A stretch of 64,000 nt of DNA from an uncultured Pelagibacteraceae bacterium. Lineage in GTDB: Bacteria > Pseudomonadota > Alphaproteobacteria > Pelagibacterales > Pelagibacteraceae. Positions 24,868 to 38,532 of this stretch are shown piece by piece. The notes beneath the pieces are model-generated. The model did no database searches, was not told where the DNA came from, and worked only from the letters and a program-made list of their open reading frames with translations. Numbering within the stretch: position 1 is the first letter of the stretch; every line of letters starts with the position of its first letter. The stretch spans positions 1 through 64,000 of the forward strand of contig CACNRP010000002.1 in assembly GCA_902622955.1 (NCBI GenBank). Reading direction: 5' to 3'. The position numbers were made by a program, and so were the translations under genes.

Positions 24868-27786
24868 TTAATCAAAAGCCTCTTTAATTATTTCTTGTTG
24901 TTGAGAATTGTGCCTTTTAGCATATCCAGTTGCAGGAGTTGCGTCTGGGCTTCTTCCTATATAAGAAATTTTATTATTACTAGCCTTTATAGTCTCTAAT
25001 GTCCATTGGATATAATCTCTTACTGAAAACCAAGCACCCATATTTTTTGGTTCTTCCTGACACCAGAAAAATTCAGCATTTTTAGCATAGGGTTTTAATT
25101 CATTTATCAAAGCTTTTACTGGAAATGGGTATAGTTGTTCTATTCTATACATTACAACATCATCTCTTTTAAGTTTTTCTCTCGCATCTAGTAAATCAAA
25201 ATATACTTTTCCAGAACAAAGAATTACTTTTTTAATTTTAGAACTTTCTTTAAGTTTGATAAATCCTTTAGATTTAGGATCAATAGCATGATCCCACAAT
25301 ACCCTATGAAAAGTATTTTTTTTGTTAAAATCTTCTAAATTTGAGACACAATATTTATTTCTTAATAGTGATTTTGGAGTCATTATAATAAGTGGCTTCC
25401 TAAAACTTCTATGCATTTGTCTTCTTAAAGCATGAAAGTAATTTGCTGGAGTCGTACAATTCATTACTTGCATATTATCGTTAGAACATAATTGTAAAAA
25501 TCTTTCCAGTCTTGCTGAAGAATGTTCTGGTCCTTGTCCTTCATATCCGTGAGGCAACAACATTACTATACCAGAAGCTCTGTTCCATTTTCTCTCTCCA
25601 GATGCAATAAATTGATCAATTACAACTTGAGCTCCATTCGCAAAATCACCAAATTGTGCTTCCCAAAGAGTAAGAGTATTTGGCTCTACAAGACTGTATC
25701 CGTATTCAAATCCTAAAACTGCAAGCTCAGATAAAAAACTGTCTACTACCTCAAATTGCTTTTGATTATTAGAAATATTATTAAGTGGAACATACCTAGA
25801 ATTATCTATTTGATTTCTTAACACAGAATGTCTTTGACTAAATGTCCCTCTACCAGAATCTTGTCCTACAAGTCTAACTGGATATCCCTCCTCAAGCAAA
25901 GATCCAAATGCTAAAGCCTCTGCTGAAGACCAATCTATTCCAGTACCTTTTTCAAAATTTTTTTTTCTAGAATTAAAAATTTTAGCTATAGTTTTATGAA
26001 TATTTTTGTCTTCAGGGATAAAATTTATTTTGTCTGATATTAATTTTAATTTATCCTCCTCATAACCTGTTATGCCTCTTTTGTCTTTTCCTCTTTCAGG
26101 TTTATATCTCGACCATGTTCCTTCGAACCATTCTATTCTAGGCTTATAATCTTTTGCGCTCTTATATTGTTCAGCAAGTAAATTTTTAAATGATTTAACA
26201 TTTTGATTGAGTATTTCCTGAGTTATCGAGTTTTCATTTACTAATTTATTTCCATAAATTTTATAAACACTTGGATGCGATCTAATTTTTTTATACATTA
26301 AAGGTTGAGTGAATGAAGGCTCATCACCTTCATTATGTCCAAATCTTCTGTAACAAATTAAATCTACAACTACATCTCTATTAAATTTTAATCTAAATTC
26401 TGTTGCTATTCTGGTCGCATAAACAACTGCTTCTGGATCATCTCCATTAACATGAAGAATTGGTGCCTCTACCATTTTTGCAACATCAGATGGATAAGGT
26501 GAAGATCTAGCAAATCTTGGGCTCGTAGTAAATCCTATCTGATTATTGACAATAATATGTATTGTTCCTCCAGTATTGTGCCCAGGCAGCCCAGACATTG
26601 CAAAACATTCGGCGACAACTCCTTGCCCTGCAAATGCTGCGTCTCCATGAATTAAAATTGGTATAACTTTATTTCTCTCTCGGTCTTTATGAAAAAATTG
26701 TTTAGCTCTTGTTTGTCCTAAAACAACTGGGTTAACAGCTTCTAAATGAGATGGATTATCTGTTAAACTAACATGAACTGAATTTCCATCAAATTCTCTA
26801 TCAGACGACGCTCCAAGATGATATTTTACATCTCCAGCGCTATCTTCAGAATCGGTACTAAACTCACCGGCAAATTCATTAAAAATTTTCTTATAAGATT
26901 TTTGTAAAACGTTTGCTAAAACATTAAGCCTGCCTCTGTGAGACATTCCAATTTTAACTTCTTTTATATTATTTTGGCCACCGATTTTTATTATTTGTTC
27001 AAGGGCAGGAATTAAACTTTCACCACCATCTAAACCAAACCTTTTTGTTCCCACATACTTGGTTGCTAAAAATTTTTCAAATCCTTCTGCCTGTACTAAC
27101 TTATTTAAAATTGCCTCTTTACCATTTTTTGTAAACTGAAGTGCATTTTTATCTTGTTCAATTCTATCTCTAAACCACTTTCTCTCAACTGGGTTTGAAA
27201 TATGCATAAACTCATAACCTATTTTTCCACAATAAGTCTTTTTCATAAATTTAAGTATTTCTCTTATATTTGCATATTTAAGATTGATTACCCCATTTAG
27301 AAAAATTTTCTTATCGTAATTTTCTTTTTTAAAACCATAAAAATCTGGATGGAGCTCATCTAAATATTCTGACTCTCTCATTTCTAATGGATCAAGATCA
27401 GCTAATAAATGTCCTCTTAGTCTATATGCTCTAATTAATGCTACAGCACTGATAGAGTCTTTATTTGAGTCAGCAAGTAATTGAAAGTTAAATTTTTCTG
27501 AAGTGTCTAATTTTACATTATCAAAATCATTTTTATCTTGTTCTTCTATTTTTTTTTGTAATTCATCAATATCAATCTTTTTTTTAGTTGGTCCCCAAGA
27601 AGGACCATTAATTTCTTTTGCTATAACATTTAATTCCTCACCAATTCCCTCAAAATAATTTGCCCAACTTTCTGGAAGATCGGTATCTTTATTAATAAAT
27701 TTTAAATACATTTCTTCTATAAATGCACTATTAGACTTATTTAAAAATGAAGTTTTTTCAAAATTTAGATTTTTTGATGAAGACAT
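24868..27786 (-). CDS. sucA: 2-oxoglutarate dehydrogenase E1
   Basis: 972 aa with [49 protein letters not shown]. Confidence 0.98.
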   Translation of the reverse strand: MSSSKNLNFEKTSFLNKSNSAFIEEMYLKFINKDTDLPESWANYFEGIGEELNVIAKEINGPSWGPTKKKIDIDELQKKIEEQDKNDFDNVKLDTSEKFNFQLLADSNKDSISAVALIRAYRLRGHLLADLDPLEMRESEYLDELHPDFYGFKKENYDKKIFLNGVINLKYANIREILKFMKKTYCGKIGYEFMHISNPVERKWFRDRIEQDKNALQFTKNGKEAILNKLVQAEGFEKFLATKYVGTKRFGLDGGESLIPALEQIIKIGGQNNIKEVKIGMSHRGRLNVLANVLQKSYKKIFNEFAGEFSTDSEDSAGDVKYHLGASSDREFDGNSVHVSLTDNPSHLEAVNPVVLGQTRAKQFFHKDRERNKVIPILIHGDAAFAGQGVVAECFAMSGLPGHNTGGTIHIIVNNQIGFTTSPRFARSSPYPSDVAKMVEAPILHVNGDDPEAVVYATRIATEFRLKFNRDVVVDLICYRRFGHNEGDEPSFTQPLMYKKIRSHPSVYKIYGNKLVNENSITQEILNQNVKSFKNLLAEQYKSAKDYKPRIEWFEGTWSRYKPERGKDKRGITGYEEDKLKLISDKINFIPEDKNIHKTIAKIFNSRKKNFEKGTGIDWSSAEALAFGSLLEEGYPVRLVGQDSGRGTFSQRHSVLRNQIDNSRYVPLNNISNNQKQFEVVDSFLSELAVLGFEYGYSLVEPNTLTLWEAQFGDFANGAQVVIDQFIASGERKWNRASGIVMLLPHGYEGQGPEHSSARLERFLQLCSNDNMQVMNCTTPANYFHALRRQMHRSFRKPLIIMTPKSLLRNKYCVSNLEDFNKKNTFHRVLWDHAIDPKSKGFIKLKESSKIKKVILCSGKVYFDLLDAREKLKRDDVVMYRIEQLYPFPVKALINELKPYAKNAEFFWCQEEPKNMGAWFSVRDYIQWTLETIKASNNKISYIGRSPDATPATGYAKRHNSQQQEIIKEAFD

Positions 27787-27820
27787 CTATTTTTTTAATA
27801 TATCCCTCTAATATTATTTT

Positions 27821-28696
27821 TCAATTAGACAGTTTATTAAATAAAGTTTTTCCAATAATTGATGGTGATTTAGCAACTGTAATGCCACATTCTTCCATTT
27901 TTTTTATTTTATCTTCAGCTCCACCCTTGCCACCTGATATAATGGCACCAGCATGCCCCATTCTCCTTCCTGGAGGAGCAGTAATTCCAGCTATAAATCC
28001 AACTATTGGTTTTTTTATTTTATGATTATTTACAAAGTTAGCCGCTTCTTCTTCGGCTGTTCCTCCAATCTCACCTATCATTAAAATAGATTCTGTTTCA
28101 GAATCATTTAGAAATAAATCTAAACAATCTATAAAATTCGTTCCATTAATAGGATCACCACCAATACCAATACAAGTTGATTGACCAAGTCCATTTTCAG
28201 TTGTTTGTGCTACTGCTTCATATGTTAATGTTCCTGACCTCGATACAATTCCAACAGTTCCTCTTTTGTGAATACTACCTGGCATAATTCCAATTTTACA
28301 TTCATCTGGAGTAATTATTCCTGGACAATTAGGTCCAATTAATCTGCTACTAGATCCACTTAATTTTTGTCTGACCTTAAGCATATCCTGAATTGGAATT
28401 CCCTCTGTTATACAAACAATAAGTTCAATTGATGCATCAATAGCTTCAATGATTGCTGCTGCTGCAAATTTAGCAGGTACATAAATCATAGTTGCATCTG
28501 CTCCTACTTCATCTTTTGCCTCTAAAACGCTATTAAAAACTGGTCTGTCTAAATGTTTTTGTCCACCTTTCTTTGGCGTAACTCCACCAACAAGATTGGT
28601 TCCGTATTTTATAGCTTGCTCTGAATGAAATGTTCCGTGTGAGCCAGTAAATCCCTGACAAATTACTTTAGTATTTTTGTTTACCAAAACCGACAT
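27821..28696 (-). CDS. sucD: Succinyl-CoA ligase alpha subunit
   Basis: [35 protein letters not shown]. Confidence 0.97.
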   Translation of the reverse strand: MSVLVNKNTKVICQGFTGSHGTFHSEQAIKYGTNLVGGVTPKKGGQKHLDRPVFNSVLEAKDEVGADATMIYVPAKFAAAAIIEAIDASIELIVCITEGIPIQDMLKVRQKLSGSSSRLIGPNCPGIITPDECKIGIMPGSIHKRGTVGIVSRSGTLTYEAVAQTTENGLGQSTCIGIGGDPINGTNFIDCLDLFLNDSETESILMIGEIGGTAEEEAANFVNNHKIKKPIVGFIAGITAPPGRRMGHAGAIISGGKGGAEDKIKKMEECGITVAKSPSIIGKTLFNKLSN

Positions 28697-28697
28697 T

Positions 28698-29858
28698 TTA
28701 TTTTATCGCCTCAACAATTTTCTTAGCAGCATCATCTAAATTTTCTGCAGAAATTAATTTTAATCCAGAATTATCAAGAATTTTTTTTCCTTCTTTAAAA
28801 TTTGTTCCTGCTAATCTTACAACTAAAGGTACACTGATATTAATTTCTTTAGCTGCATCAACTACTCCTTGGGCAAGGACATCACATCTCATTATTCCTC
28901 CAAAAATATTAATTAAAATACCTTTCACATTTTTATCTGAGAGAATTATCTTTAATGCAGCAGATACTTTTTCTTTGGATGCGCCACCGCCTACGTCTAA
29001 AAAATTTGCTGGCTCTTTACCATGCAATTTAATTATGTCCATTGTTGCCATCGCTAATCCTGCTCCATTCACCATACAGCCAATGCTTCCATCTAACTTG
29101 ATATATGCAAGATCATGCTTACTAGCTTCTATCTCGGTAGGATCTTCCTCATTTAAATCTCTTAATTCAACAATTTCTGGATGCCTGAATAAAGCGTTAG
29201 AGTCGAAATTAACTTTTGCATCTAAACAAACAATTTTTTCCTCTTTTGTCAAAATTAATGGATTTACTTCAACCATGTTTGCATCAGTACCCACAAACAT
29301 TTTATATATTGATTTAATTAATGTTATTGCTTGTTTTTTTGCATCTTCATTTAAATCAAAAATATTAATTATTTTTTCACAATCTGACTCGGAAATTTCA
29401 TCACCCATATCAACTTTTGTAGTTATAATTTTTTCAGGTGAGCTGCTTGCAACTTCTTCAATGTCCATCCCTCCTTGATCACTTGATATAAATGCAATTT
29501 TAGAACTTGCCCTGTCTACCAGGCATGATAAGTAAAATTCTTTATCTATATTTGATGACTCTTCTACGTATAATCTTTTTACCTCTCTTCCTTCAGGGCC
29601 AGTTTGATGGGTAAATAGTGTTTTTCCTAGTAATTCTTTAGCTGCTACCGTTAGTTCCTCAATAGAGTTTAAAATTTTTACACCACCAGCTTTTCCTCTG
29701 CCGCCAGCATGGATTTGTGCCTTAAGTACATATTTCTCAGTTTTGAGTACTTTTGCTTTTTCAATAAGTTCATCAACGTTAAGCGCAAATACTCCTTCGG
29801 GAACTACAGCTCCATATTTTTTTAATATCTGTTTAGCTTGATGCTCGTGAATGTTCAT
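28698..29858 (-). CDS. sucC: Succinyl-CoA ligase beta subunit
   Basis: [39 protein letters not shown]. Confidence 0.98.
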   Translation of the reverse strand: MNIHEHQAKQILKKYGAVVPEGVFALNVDELIEKAKVLKTEKYVLKAQIHAGGRGKAGGVKILNSIEELTVAAKELLGKTLFTHQTGPEGREVKRLYVEESSNIDKEFYLSCLVDRASSKIAFISSDQGGMDIEEVASSSPEKIITTKVDMGDEISESDCEKIINIFDLNEDAKKQAITLIKSIYKMFVGTDANMVEVNPLILTKEEKIVCLDAKVNFDSNALFRHPEIVELRDLNEEDPTEIEASKHDLAYIKLDGSIGCMVNGAGLAMATMDIIKLHGKEPANFLDVGGGASKEKVSAALKIILSDKNVKGILINIFGGIMRCDVLAQGVVDAAKEINISVPLVVRLAGTNFKEGKKILDNSGLKLISAENLDDAAKKIVEAIK

Positions 29859-29860
29859 TA

Positions 29861-30823
29861 TTATTTAGATAAATCAGGATCTATTTTAGATGCAGCTTCC
29901 CATAAAGCTTTTACAGCATCTATTGAATGCATAAATTCTTTTTTTTCTATTTCATCTAAATCAATCTCTTCAATTTTTTCTACACCGTCTTTTCCAATGA
30001 CAACAGGAACACCTGCATAAACATTTTTCACACCGTATTCTCCATTTAATTGCACAGCGCAGGGTAATAATTTTTTCTGATCATTCAAATATGCTTCTGC
30101 CATTTGAACACCTGAAGCTGCTGGTGCATAAAAGGCTGATCCTTTTTCTAAATATTTAACTATTTCTGCACCACCATCTCGTGTTCTTTGATTAATTTCC
30201 TCAACTCTTTCTGAAGAAATCTCTCCATCCTTTACAAGATCCATCAATGGTTTACCTGAAATTTTTGTAAATCTTGGCATAGGAACCATGGTATCACCAT
30301 GACCACCCATAACCATTGCCTCAATTTCTCTTACTGGCACATTTAGTTCTAATGATAAAAATAATTTAAATCTCGAACTATCTAAAATACCTGCCATTCC
30401 AACAACTTTATTTGATGGCAAACCTGAAAATTTTTGAAATGCCATAACCATAACATCTAAAGGATTGGTGATACAGATCACAAAAGCATTAGGAGCATTT
30501 TTCTTTATCCCCTCAGCAACTTGTTTAATAATTTTTAAATTAATTCCAAGAAGATCGTCTCGGCTCATTCCAGGTTTTCTTGGAACACCTGCTGTAATTA
30601 TAATTACATCTGAATCTTTTATATCCTCATAGTTATCAGTTCCTGAAAACCTAACATTGAAACCATCTACAGATGAAGATTGTGCAATATCTAACGCTTT
30701 TCCTTTTGCAATACCACTAGCTACATCAAATAAAACCACTTCATTTACCAATTCTTTTGTTCCTATTAAATGTGCAAGAGTTCCACCTATTTGGCCTGCA
30801 CCAATTAAAGATATTTTTGTCAT
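29861..30823 (-). CDS. mdh: Malate dehydrogenase
   Basis: [37 protein letters not shown]. Confidence 0.97.
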   Translation of the reverse strand: MTKISLIGAGQIGGTLAHLIGTKELVNEVVLFDVASGIAKGKALDIAQSSSVDGFNVRFSGTDNYEDIKDSDVIIITAGVPRKPGMSRDDLLGINLKIIKQVAEGIKKNAPNAFVICITNPLDVMVMAFQKFSGLPSNKVVGMAGILDSSRFKLFLSLELNVPVREIEAMVMGGHGDTMVPMPRFTKISGKPLMDLVKDGEISSERVEEINQRTRDGGAEIVKYLEKGSAFYAPAASGVQMAEAYLNDQKKLLPCAVQLNGEYGVKNVYAGVPVVIGKDGVEKIEEIDLDEIEKKEFMHSIDAVKALWEAASKIDPDLSK

Positions 30824-30832
30824 TTATTTCCT

Positions 30833-32326
30833 TTATTTCATTGTTGGCATAACAAATTCCGCATTTGATCGGACACCTGAAGGCCATCTGGATGTTACTG
30901 TTTTGAGTTTAGTATAAAATTTTATTCCCTCCATACCATGCATTCCACTATCTCCAAATATGGATCTTTTCCAACCGCCAAAGCTATGAAATGCCATCGG
31001 AACTGGAATAGGTACATTAATTCCAACCATACCTACTTGAATTTTACTTGCAAAAGTTCTACCTGCATCACCATCTCGTGTATAAATACTAACTCCATTT
31101 CCATACTCATGGTCATTGATTAATTTTGCAGCTTCTTCAAAAGTTTTTACCCTTACAACCGATAATACTGGACCAAATATTTCTTCTTTATAAATTCTCA
31201 TGTCTTTATTTACATGATCAAATAAACATCCACCTATATAAAAACCATTTTCGTAACCCTGAAGTTTTAAACCTCTTCCATCAACTACTAATTTTGCTCC
31301 CTCCTTTACACCTAAGTCAACATAACTAGTAACTTTTTCCAAATGTTCTTTAGTAACCAAAGGCCCCATTTCTGATGTTTTATCCATTCCAGGACCTACT
31401 TTTAAAGCTTCTGCTTTTTTTGATAATTTTGATACAAGCGCATCTCCAATATCTCCTACAGCAACCGCAACTGATTGAGCCATACATCTCTCACCAGCTG
31501 AACCATATGCTGCGCCCATTAAACCATTAACTGCACCATCTAAATCGCAATCTGGCATTACAACTAAATGATTTTTAGCTCCACCTAAAGCTTGAACTCT
31601 TTTTTCATTTTTGGCTGAATTTTCATAAATATATTTTGCTATAGAAGTAGAACCTACAAAACTAACAGCTTTAATATCTTTGTTTTCTAAAATTGCATCA
31701 ACAGCTTCTTTGTCCCCATTTATAACGTTAAACACTCCGTCTGGAAGACCAGCTTCAGAAAGTAATTCGGCTAATCTCAAAGGACAAGATGGATCTTTTT
31801 CTGAAGGTTTAAGAATAAAAGTATTTCCACAAGCTATAGCTAGAGGAAACATCCACATTGGTACCATTGCAGGAAAATTAAATGGAGTAATTCCTGCAAC
31901 CACACCTAGTGGCTGTCTCATAGAGTAACTATCAACATCTGTACCTACATTTTCAGAGTACTCACCTTTTAACAAATGTGGAATTCCACAAGCAAATTCT
32001 ACTACTTCTAGTCCTCTTGTTAAGGAGCCTTTTGCATCCTCATAAACTTTTCCATGTTCTGATACAATTAGTTTAGTAAGCTCTTCAGAATTTTTTTCGA
32101 CTAACTCTTTAAACTTAAAAATTATTCTTGCTCTTTGAAGTGAAGGTTTTAGAGACCAGGTTTCAAATGCTTTTTTTGCTATTTCAACAGTACTATCCAA
32201 ATCACTCTTGCTTGCAAGTCTTACTTCAGAAGCTTGTTCTCCAGTAGCTGGATTAAACACTTTTCCATTTCTTTTTGATGAACCTGGAATTATTTTTCCA
32301 TTTACAAAGTGTTCAATTAATTTCAT
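30833..32326 (-). CDS. mmsA: CoA-acylating methylmalonate-semialdehyde dehydrogenase
   Basis: 497 aa ALDH; GVVAGITPFNFPAMVPMWMFPLAI, GGAKNHLVVMPD, GSAGERCMAQSVAV. Confidence 0.92.
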   Translation of the reverse strand: MKLIEHFVNGKIIPGSSKRNGKVFNPATGEQASEVRLASKSDLDSTVEIAKKAFETWSLKPSLQRARIIFKFKELVEKNSEELTKLIVSEHGKVYEDAKGSLTRGLEVVEFACGIPHLLKGEYSENVGTDVDSYSMRQPLGVVAGITPFNFPAMVPMWMFPLAIACGNTFILKPSEKDPSCPLRLAELLSEAGLPDGVFNVINGDKEAVDAILENKDIKAVSFVGSTSIAKYIYENSAKNEKRVQALGGAKNHLVVMPDCDLDGAVNGLMGAAYGSAGERCMAQSVAVAVGDIGDALVSKLSKKAEALKVGPGMDKTSEMGPLVTKEHLEKVTSYVDLGVKEGAKLVVDGRGLKLQGYENGFYIGGCLFDHVNKDMRIYKEEIFGPVLSVVRVKTFEEAAKLINDHEYGNGVSIYTRDGDAGRTFASKIQVGMVGINVPIPVPMAFHSFGGWKRSIFGDSGMHGMEGIKFYTKLKTVTSRWPSGVRSNAEFVMPTMK

Positions 32327-32365
32327 GAATAAGGTTTTTTAAAGCAAAATTCTTGTTGAGTCTAT

Positions 32366-33145
32366 TTAAACATTAGCTGTTGCTAACATTTTTTTTATTT
32401 CTGCAATAGCTTTTGCAGGATTTAAGCCTTTAGGGCATGCACTTGTACAATTTAATATTGTATGACACCTGTAAAGTTTTAATTCATCTGCAACTTTTTT
32501 TAATCTCTTTTTTCTATCTTCATCTCTACTATCTATTATCCATCTATAAGCTTGTAAGAGAACTGCTGGACCTAAATATTTATCACCATTCCACCAATAA
32601 CTTGGGCATGATGTAGAACAACATGCACACATAATACATTCATATGCACCATCTAATTTTGCTCTATCTTCTTTAGATTGATAAATTTCACTTGTTTGTC
32701 TCGTCGAATTGTTTTTTAACCAAGGTTCAATCGATTGATATTGCTTATATAAACCATCTAAATCTCCTATTAAATCTTTTTTTACTTTCAAATGTGGTAA
32801 AGGATAAATATCAATGTCACCATCAATGTCTGCATGAGATGTTGTACAAGCAAGCCCATTTTTTCCTCCCATATTCATCGCACATGAGCCACAAACTCCA
32901 TGAGCGCAAGATCGTCTATAAGCTAAAGTCGGATCAATTTCGTTTTTAATTTTATTTAAAATATCTAGTACTTTAGATGGACAATTATCCATATCAACTT
33001 CATATGTATCTATTCTTGGATTTTCCTCTGTTGATGGGTCCCATCTATATACGTTAACTTTTCTTAAATTTTTAGAACCAGTTTTATCCTGAAAGTATTT
33101 GCCTTTTTTAACTTCTGAATTCTTAGGCAAACTAATTTGAACCAT
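32366..33145 (-). CDS. sdhB: Succinate dehydrogenase iron-sulfur subunit
   Basis: [15 protein letters not shown] and [17 protein letters not shown]. Confidence 0.97.
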   Translation of the reverse strand: MVQISLPKNSEVKKGKYFQDKTGSKNLRKVNVYRWDPSTEENPRIDTYEVDMDNCPSKVLDILNKIKNEIDPTLAYRRSCAHGVCGSCAMNMGGKNGLACTTSHADIDGDIDIYPLPHLKVKKDLIGDLDGLYKQYQSIEPWLKNNSTRQTSEIYQSKEDRAKLDGAYECIMCACCSTSCPSYWWNGDKYLGPAVLLQAYRWIIDSRDEDRKKRLKKVADELKLYRCHTILNCTSACPKGLNPAKAIAEIKKMLATANV

Positions 33146-34920
33146 TAATACACTCTCTCTTGAGGTGGAAAATATTGAACTTCATTTGTTAATGTTGACT
33201 TATGTACCTCTCTGTAACTTATTTTAGTATTCTTTCCGTCACACCAAGCTAATGTATGTTGCATATATTTTACATCATCTCTTTTAGGATAATCGTCTCT
33301 TGCATGTGCGCCTCTGCTTTCTTTTCTGTGGTAGGCTGAATCTACAGTTGTTACTGCTTGTCTTATTAAATTATCAAATTCTAATGTTTCGACTAAATCT
33401 GTATTAAATACCAAAGATCTGTCTTTAACGGATATAGAATCCATGCCATCATAAGTTTTTCTAATTTCCTCAACACCTTCTTTTAAATTTTTTTCTGTTC
33501 TAAATACAGCACACTTTGATTGCATGGTTTTTTGCATTGAAAGTCTTAATTCTGCAGTGCTATTATTCCCATTAGCATTTCTTAGTTTATCGAACCTATC
33601 TAAACATTTTTGAGTTTCAGTTTCAGAAATTTTTTCATGTGGTGTTCCTGGTTTTATCAATTCAGCAGCTCTCTTCGCTGCTGCTCTTCCAAATACTACT
33701 AGATCAATTAATGAATTAGATCCAAGCCTATTTGCACCATGAACTGAAACACATGCTGCCTCACCAATAGCCATTAATCCAGGCACAGTTTTTTCTGAAC
33801 CATTAACAGTTAACACCTCTGCTTTATAATTAGTAGGTATACCTCCCATGTTATAATGAACCGTTGGCACGACTGGAATTGGTTCTTTTGTGACATCAAC
33901 ATTTGCAAATAATCTTGCAGCCTCAGTTATTCCTGGCAACCTACTTTCAATAATTTCTTTATCTAGGTGATTTAAATTTAAATGGACATGATCATGTTCT
34001 TTTCCAACTCCTCTTCCTTCATTAATCTCAATTGACATTGACCTGCTTACAACATCTCGTGATGCTAAATCTTTTGCGTTTGGAGCATACCTTTCCATAA
34101 ATCTTTCACCTTTTGAGTTTGTAAGATATCCTCCTTCCCCTCGTGCTCCCTCTGTTATTAAAGTACCATGGCCATATATCCCTGTAGGGTGAAATTGTAC
34201 AAATTCCATATCTTGTAATGGCAGACCTGCTCTTAAGACCATTGCATTACCGTCACCCGTGCAGGTATGTGCTGATGTTGCTGAATAATAAACTTTTCCA
34301 TATCCACCAGTTGCAATAATTACTGTGTGAGCTCTAAATCTGTGTATAGTCCCATCATTTAAATTCCAAGCGATCAATCCTTTACATTCGCCGTTTTTCA
34401 TTAACAAATCTAAGGCAAAGTATTCTATAAAAAATTCTGTGTTATGTTTTAAGGCTTGACCATAAAGTGTATGCAAAATTGCATGACCAGTTCTATCTGC
34501 CGCTGCACAAGTTCTTTGGACGATGCCATTACCATAATTTTTTGTCATACCACCGAATGGTCTTTGATATATTTTTCCCTCTTCAGTTCTGCTAAATGGA
34601 ACTCCGTATTGTTCTAATTCTAATACAGCTTTTGGTGCCTCTTTACATAAATACTCAATACTATCTTGGTCACCTAGCCAATCGGCACCTTTAACAGTAT
34701 CATACATGTGCCACCTCCAATCATCTTCACCCATATTTCCAAGAGATGCTGAAATACCACCTTGTGCAGCTGACGTATGACTTCTAGTAGGAAATACTTT
34801 TGAAATACAAGCTGTTTTTAATCCAGCTTCACTAAGCCCTACAGCCGCTCTTAATCCAGAGCCTCCAGCTCCGAGTACAACAACATCGTACTCATGTTCT
34901 ATGATATTATATTCTTTCAT
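33145..34920 (-). CDS. sdhA: Succinate dehydrogenase flavoprotein subunit
   Basis: [52 protein letters not shown]. Confidence 0.98.
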   Translation of the reverse strand: MKEYNIIEHEYDVVVLGAGGSGLRAAVGLSEAGLKTACISKVFPTRSHTSAAQGGISASLGNMGEDDWRWHMYDTVKGADWLGDQDSIEYLCKEAPKAVLELEQYGVPFSRTEEGKIYQRPFGGMTKNYGNGIVQRTCAAADRTGHAILHTLYGQALKHNTEFFIEYFALDLLMKNGECKGLIAWNLNDGTIHRFRAHTVIIATGGYGKVYYSATSAHTCTGDGNAMVLRAGLPLQDMEFVQFHPTGIYGHGTLITEGARGEGGYLTNSKGERFMERYAPNAKDLASRDVVSRSMSIEINEGRGVGKEHDHVHLNLNHLDKEIIESRLPGITEAARLFANVDVTKEPIPVVPTVHYNMGGIPTNYKAEVLTVNGSEKTVPGLMAIGEAACVSVHGANRLGSNSLIDLVVFGRAAAKRAAELIKPGTPHEKISETETQKCLDRFDKLRNANGNNSTAELRLSMQKTMQSKCAVFRTEKNLKEGVEEIRKTYDGMDSISVKDRSLVFNTDLVETLEFDNLIRQAVTTVDSAYHRKESRGAHARDDYPKRDDVKYMQHTLAWCDGKNTKISYREVHKSTLTNEVQYFPPQERVY

Positions 34921-35246
34921 GTACCTAAGTTAGATATTACAATAATTGTAATTATAGGAATTACTATAGCAAAAAAATTAAGCGCTTTGTTTGCGGCATT
35001 TTTGATTTTTTCGTCTTTAATATAGTCCTCAAAAACCTCACTTATGCTCAAAGCTGAAAAAAAATAAGAAAATACCAAAAATAACCCTATTAAAGTTTTA
35101 TTTGGTTGAGCCGTTAAAAATCTAACTATTTCAACATATGTTTTATCATAAAAGTTTACTAAATTTATTATAAACCAAAACATGAGGGGTAATAAAATTA
35201 GTGAACTTATTCTTAAAAAAATCCACTTTTTTGTTGCTGTTAACAT
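34917..35246 (-). CDS. sdhD: Succinate dehydrogenase membrane anchor SdhD
   Basis: 109 aa, three predicted TM segments, between sdhC and sdhA. Confidence 0.82.
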   Translation of the reverse strand: MLTATKKWIFLRISSLILLPLMFWFIINLVNFYDKTYVEIVRFLTAQPNKTLIGLFLVFSYFFSALSISEVFEDYIKDEKIKNAANKALNFFAIVIPIITIIVISNLGT

Positions 35247-35626
35247 TATACAAAACCTCTCCCTAATAAATAAATTAATATAGTTAAAATTATTGATCCA
35301 AAAATAACAATCAGTCCAGTAACTTTTGTTGTTTGTAATTCAAATCCATAGCCATAATCCATAATCAAATGTCTTATCTCACTTAACATTTGGAAACTAA
35401 ATGACCAAGTTATACCAATCAAAATAAATTTTCCTAAAAATGTTTCTAAAAAATTCTTTATTACTTGATAGTTGGTTTCGCCAAGAAGCATAAAAGCAAG
35501 CCAAAAACAAATCAAACTAATCGCAAAGAAATTTATTATTCCTGTAATTCTATGTGAAATTGATACCAATGAAGAAATATGCCATTTATAAATTTGTATA
35601 TGTGGTGATAAAGGTCTATTTTCCAT
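35246..35626 (-). CDS. sdhC: Succinate dehydrogenase cytochrome b556 subunit
   Basis: RPLSPHIQIYKWHISSLVSISHRITGI, SEIRHLIMDYGYG. Confidence 0.93.
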   Translation of the reverse strand: MENRPLSPHIQIYKWHISSLVSISHRITGIINFFAISLICFWLAFMLLGETNYQVIKNFLETFLGKFILIGITWSFSFQMLSEIRHLIMDYGYGFELQTTKVTGLIVIFGSIILTILIYLLGRGFV

Positions 35627-35630
35627 TTCC

Positions 35631-36626
35631 TTAATTTGATTTAATTATTGTTTCTGCAATTTCAACAGAATTAAGTGCAGCACCTCTTAATAGGTTGTCA
35701 GAAACTATCCATAAATTTAAAGAGTTAGGATTTGTTTTATCCTCTCTAATTCTCGAAATATAAGTATTGTCACTTCCTGTTGCTTCAATTGGAGTGCTAT
35801 AACCACCGTTTTCCCTTTTATCAATTACCACACATCCTTGTGCGTTATCTAGGGCATTTCTCACTTTTTCTAAGTTATATGGTTTTTCAAACTCAATGTT
35901 TACAGCTTCAGAATGTGACACTAGAACTGGAATTCTCACACAAGTTGCTGTTAGTTCAATTTTATTATCTAAAATTTTTTTTGTTTCATTCACCATTTTT
36001 AATTCTTCTTTTGTATAACCGTCTTCAGCAAATACATCTATATGTGGAATAATATTAAATGCAATTTGCTTGGTAAAATTTTTTGGTTCGATTTTTTTTC
36101 CTTCTAAGTACATTTTAGTTTGTTCAATTAATTCATCCATTGGAGCCTTCCCACCACCTGATACAGATTGATAAGTTGAAACTACAACTCTCTTTATTTT
36201 AAACAAATCATGAAGTGGTTTAAGTGCAATAACAAGCTGTGCTGTTGAACAATTTGGATTTGCAATTATATTTTTTTTCATTTTTTTTATGTCAGATCCA
36301 TTTACTTGCGGCACAATAAGAGGAACTTCTGGATCCATTCTAAAAAAACTTGAATTATCAATTACTATAGTATTTTTAGCTGCTTTTTCTGCATACTTTT
36401 CTGCAATTTTTCCTCCAGCTGCAAAAAAAGTTATATTTGCTTTTGAAAAATCATAGTTCTCTAAATTTTCAATCACATATTCTTTGTCTTTAAATGAGAT
36501 TTTTTTTCCTGCACTTTTTTCTGATGCTACTAGATACAGGTTATCAAACTTGAAGTTTTTTTTATGAAAAACATCAAGAGTTTTCCTTCCTACATTACCT
36601 GTTGCACCTACTATAGCTATGTTCAT
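35631..36626 (-). CDS. asd: Aspartate-semialdehyde dehydrogenase
   Basis: IVGATGNVGRKTLDV, IANPNCSTAQLVIALKPLHD, HIDVFAEDGYTKEE. Confidence 0.95.
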   Translation of the reverse strand: MNIAIVGATGNVGRKTLDVFHKKNFKFDNLYLVASEKSAGKKISFKDKEYVIENLENYDFSKANITFFAAGGKIAEKYAEKAAKNTIVIDNSSFFRMDPEVPLIVPQVNGSDIKKMKKNIIANPNCSTAQLVIALKPLHDLFKIKRVVVSTYQSVSGGGKAPMDELIEQTKMYLEGKKIEPKNFTKQIAFNIIPHIDVFAEDGYTKEELKMVNETKKILDNKIELTATCVRIPVLVSHSEAVNIEFEKPYNLEKVRNALDNAQGCVVIDKRENGGYSTPIEATGSDNTYISRIREDKTNPNSLNLWIVSDNLLRGAALNSVEIAETIIKSN

Positions 36627-36643
36627 GTTTTAGAACTTTTATA

Positions 36644-37753
36644 CTAAATAAAAGGTAAATCGCAAACTTTACCGGTACAATTTTCGCCATTTATCTTAGC
36701 TTTTACATTTTGATCAGTATTCCAGTAGTCTTTTTTCATCATAGCGATACCAATAACTTTTTTAAAATGTGGCGAATAACAGGCTGATCTCAATTCTCCA
36801 ATTATTTTATTACTTTGATCGGTCAGATTTAACGAACCTGTAAGACTAATTTTATCTGTATCAAACTTTACTCCCATTAGTTTTTTTTTAATTCCATCTG
36901 ATTTAATTTGTTTTAGTTTTTCTTTTCCTAAAAAATCAATATCACTATCTATATTAACGTATTTATCAAATCCACACTCATATGGATTATCTCCATTATC
37001 CATATCATTTCCATATGAAAGTAATCCACTTTCAATTCTTTCAATTAAATTAGGACATCCTGGTTTAATATTAAATTCTTTTCCAATTTCAAACAGATGA
37101 TCATATAATTTTAATCCTGAATCGTTATGCTCAACGTAAATTTCATAACCACCTTGTTTAGACCATCCAGATCTTGCAATTAAATGTTTATCACCACCAA
37201 ATTCAAAATAATCAAAACCAAAGAATTTTAAATTTACAATCTTATCTCCAAAAACTTTTTCCATCAGATTAAATGACTTTGGACCTTGTACTGCCATTAT
37301 ATCAACATCAGGTTCAATAATTTTAACATCAAATTTATTTCCTATTGCTAATCCTTTGGCAAACAATATCACATCTGAGTCAGCGAGAGAAACCCACCAT
37401 TTGTTTTCGTTTAACCTCAACACTACTGGATCATTAATAAGCCCTCCATTATCGTCAATTATTGGACAATAATAACATCTTCCATCTTTTGATTTTGAAA
37501 GATCTCTACAGGTCATTAACTGCACTAATTTTGCAGAATCTTTTCCAGAAATTTCTACCTGTCTTTCAGCAGCAACATCCCATATTTGTACGTGTTCTTT
37601 CAAATGATGGTAAGAGTCTCCCAACGTACCAAATGCAGCAGGGAGCAGCATATGATTATATATGGTATAAGCTGTAACACCTTGTTTTTCTATTCTTGAA
37701 GTATAAGGAGTACCTCTAAGTCTTCTAGATTTTGCTATTGAAAAAGTTTTCAT
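36644..37753 (-). CDS. dmdA: Dimethylsulfoniopropionate demethylase (GcvT family)
   Basis: 369 aa; [30 protein letters not shown]; adjacent dmdB/dmdC-type genes as in the SAR11 DMSP cluster. Confidence 0.85.
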   Translation of the reverse strand: MKTFSIAKSRRLRGTPYTSRIEKQGVTAYTIYNHMLLPAAFGTLGDSYHHLKEHVQIWDVAAERQVEISGKDSAKLVQLMTCRDLSKSKDGRCYYCPIIDDNGGLINDPVVLRLNENKWWVSLADSDVILFAKGLAIGNKFDVKIIEPDVDIMAVQGPKSFNLMEKVFGDKIVNLKFFGFDYFEFGGDKHLIARSGWSKQGGYEIYVEHNDSGLKLYDHLFEIGKEFNIKPGCPNLIERIESGLLSYGNDMDNGDNPYECGFDKYVNIDSDIDFLGKEKLKQIKSDGIKKKLMGVKFDTDKISLTGSLNLTDQSNKIIGELRSACYSPHFKKVIGIAMMKKDYWNTDQNVKAKINGENCTGKVCDLPFI

Positions 37754-38526
37754 TATTTTAAAAATTCTAAGACCTTGTCTCTCATTTCAAATGCTTTTTC
37801 AATCATAATCATATGACCACATCCTTCAATTATATGTACTGTTGAGTTTTTGACTAAATTAGAAAATTTTTTACCTGCTTCTAAATTTACCATTTTATCT
37901 AAAGATCCAAAAATAAATAAAGATGGGCATTCTATTGATTTTGCTGCATCAGTACCGTTTTTATAATTATTGCATGCAACAAGATCGACTGCCAATATTT
38001 CTCTAATATCCCTTGGCGACTGAATAATTTTTTCTACAGGATTACCTCCTATAAATTTTTTAGAACCTTCAAATCCCCACTTCATCATTAATTTAACAGC
38101 ATCAGAGTCTCCATTTTTTGCTAAATCAATCAAGTCAGGATGAACAGACATTATATTTGATCCACCCACAAAAACTAATTTTTTCAATCTATTTTTATAT
38201 TTTGATGCATACTCAAGTATTTCTAAACATCCTTGCGAATGTCCTACTATAGTTAATTTTTCTAATTTTAATGAAATAAACACTTGTTCTAACCAATCAG
38301 CAATTTTCTCAATACTATCTAAACAAGGGCCATCTGAATTTCCATGACCTGGCAAATCAATTGATAAAACATTAAAATTTTTATTAGAGAAAAATTGTTC
38401 AGTTAAAGACCAAACTATATGAGAAAGGCCACTTCCATGAAGAAATACTATATTCTCTTTTTTTGAATCTATTCCCTGTCCAGCATCTGAAGCGTGAATA
38501 TTTTTATTTTCTATTTGAAAAATCAA
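37753..38526 (-). CDS. Alpha/beta hydrolase within the DMSP cluster
   Basis: [23 protein letters not shown] nucleophile elbow, [12 protein letters not shown]. Confidence 0.85.
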   Translation of the reverse strand: MIFQIENKNIHASDAGQGIDSKKENIVFLHGSGLSHIVWSLTEQFFSNKNFNVLSIDLPGHGNSDGPCLDSIEKIADWLEQVFISLKLEKLTIVGHSQGCLEILEYASKYKNRLKKLVFVGGSNIMSVHPDLIDLAKNGDSDAVKLMMKWGFEGSKKFIGGNPVEKIIQSPRDIREILAVDLVACNNYKNGTDAAKSIECPSLFIFGSLDKMVNLEAGKKFSNLVKNSTVHIIEGCGHMIMIEKAFEMRDKVLEFLK

Positions 38527-38532
38527 AATTAC

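Noticed and set aside
28975-29478. 167-aa ORF antisense to sucC
   Set aside because: Mirror ORF of a well-supported core gene; no family motifs.
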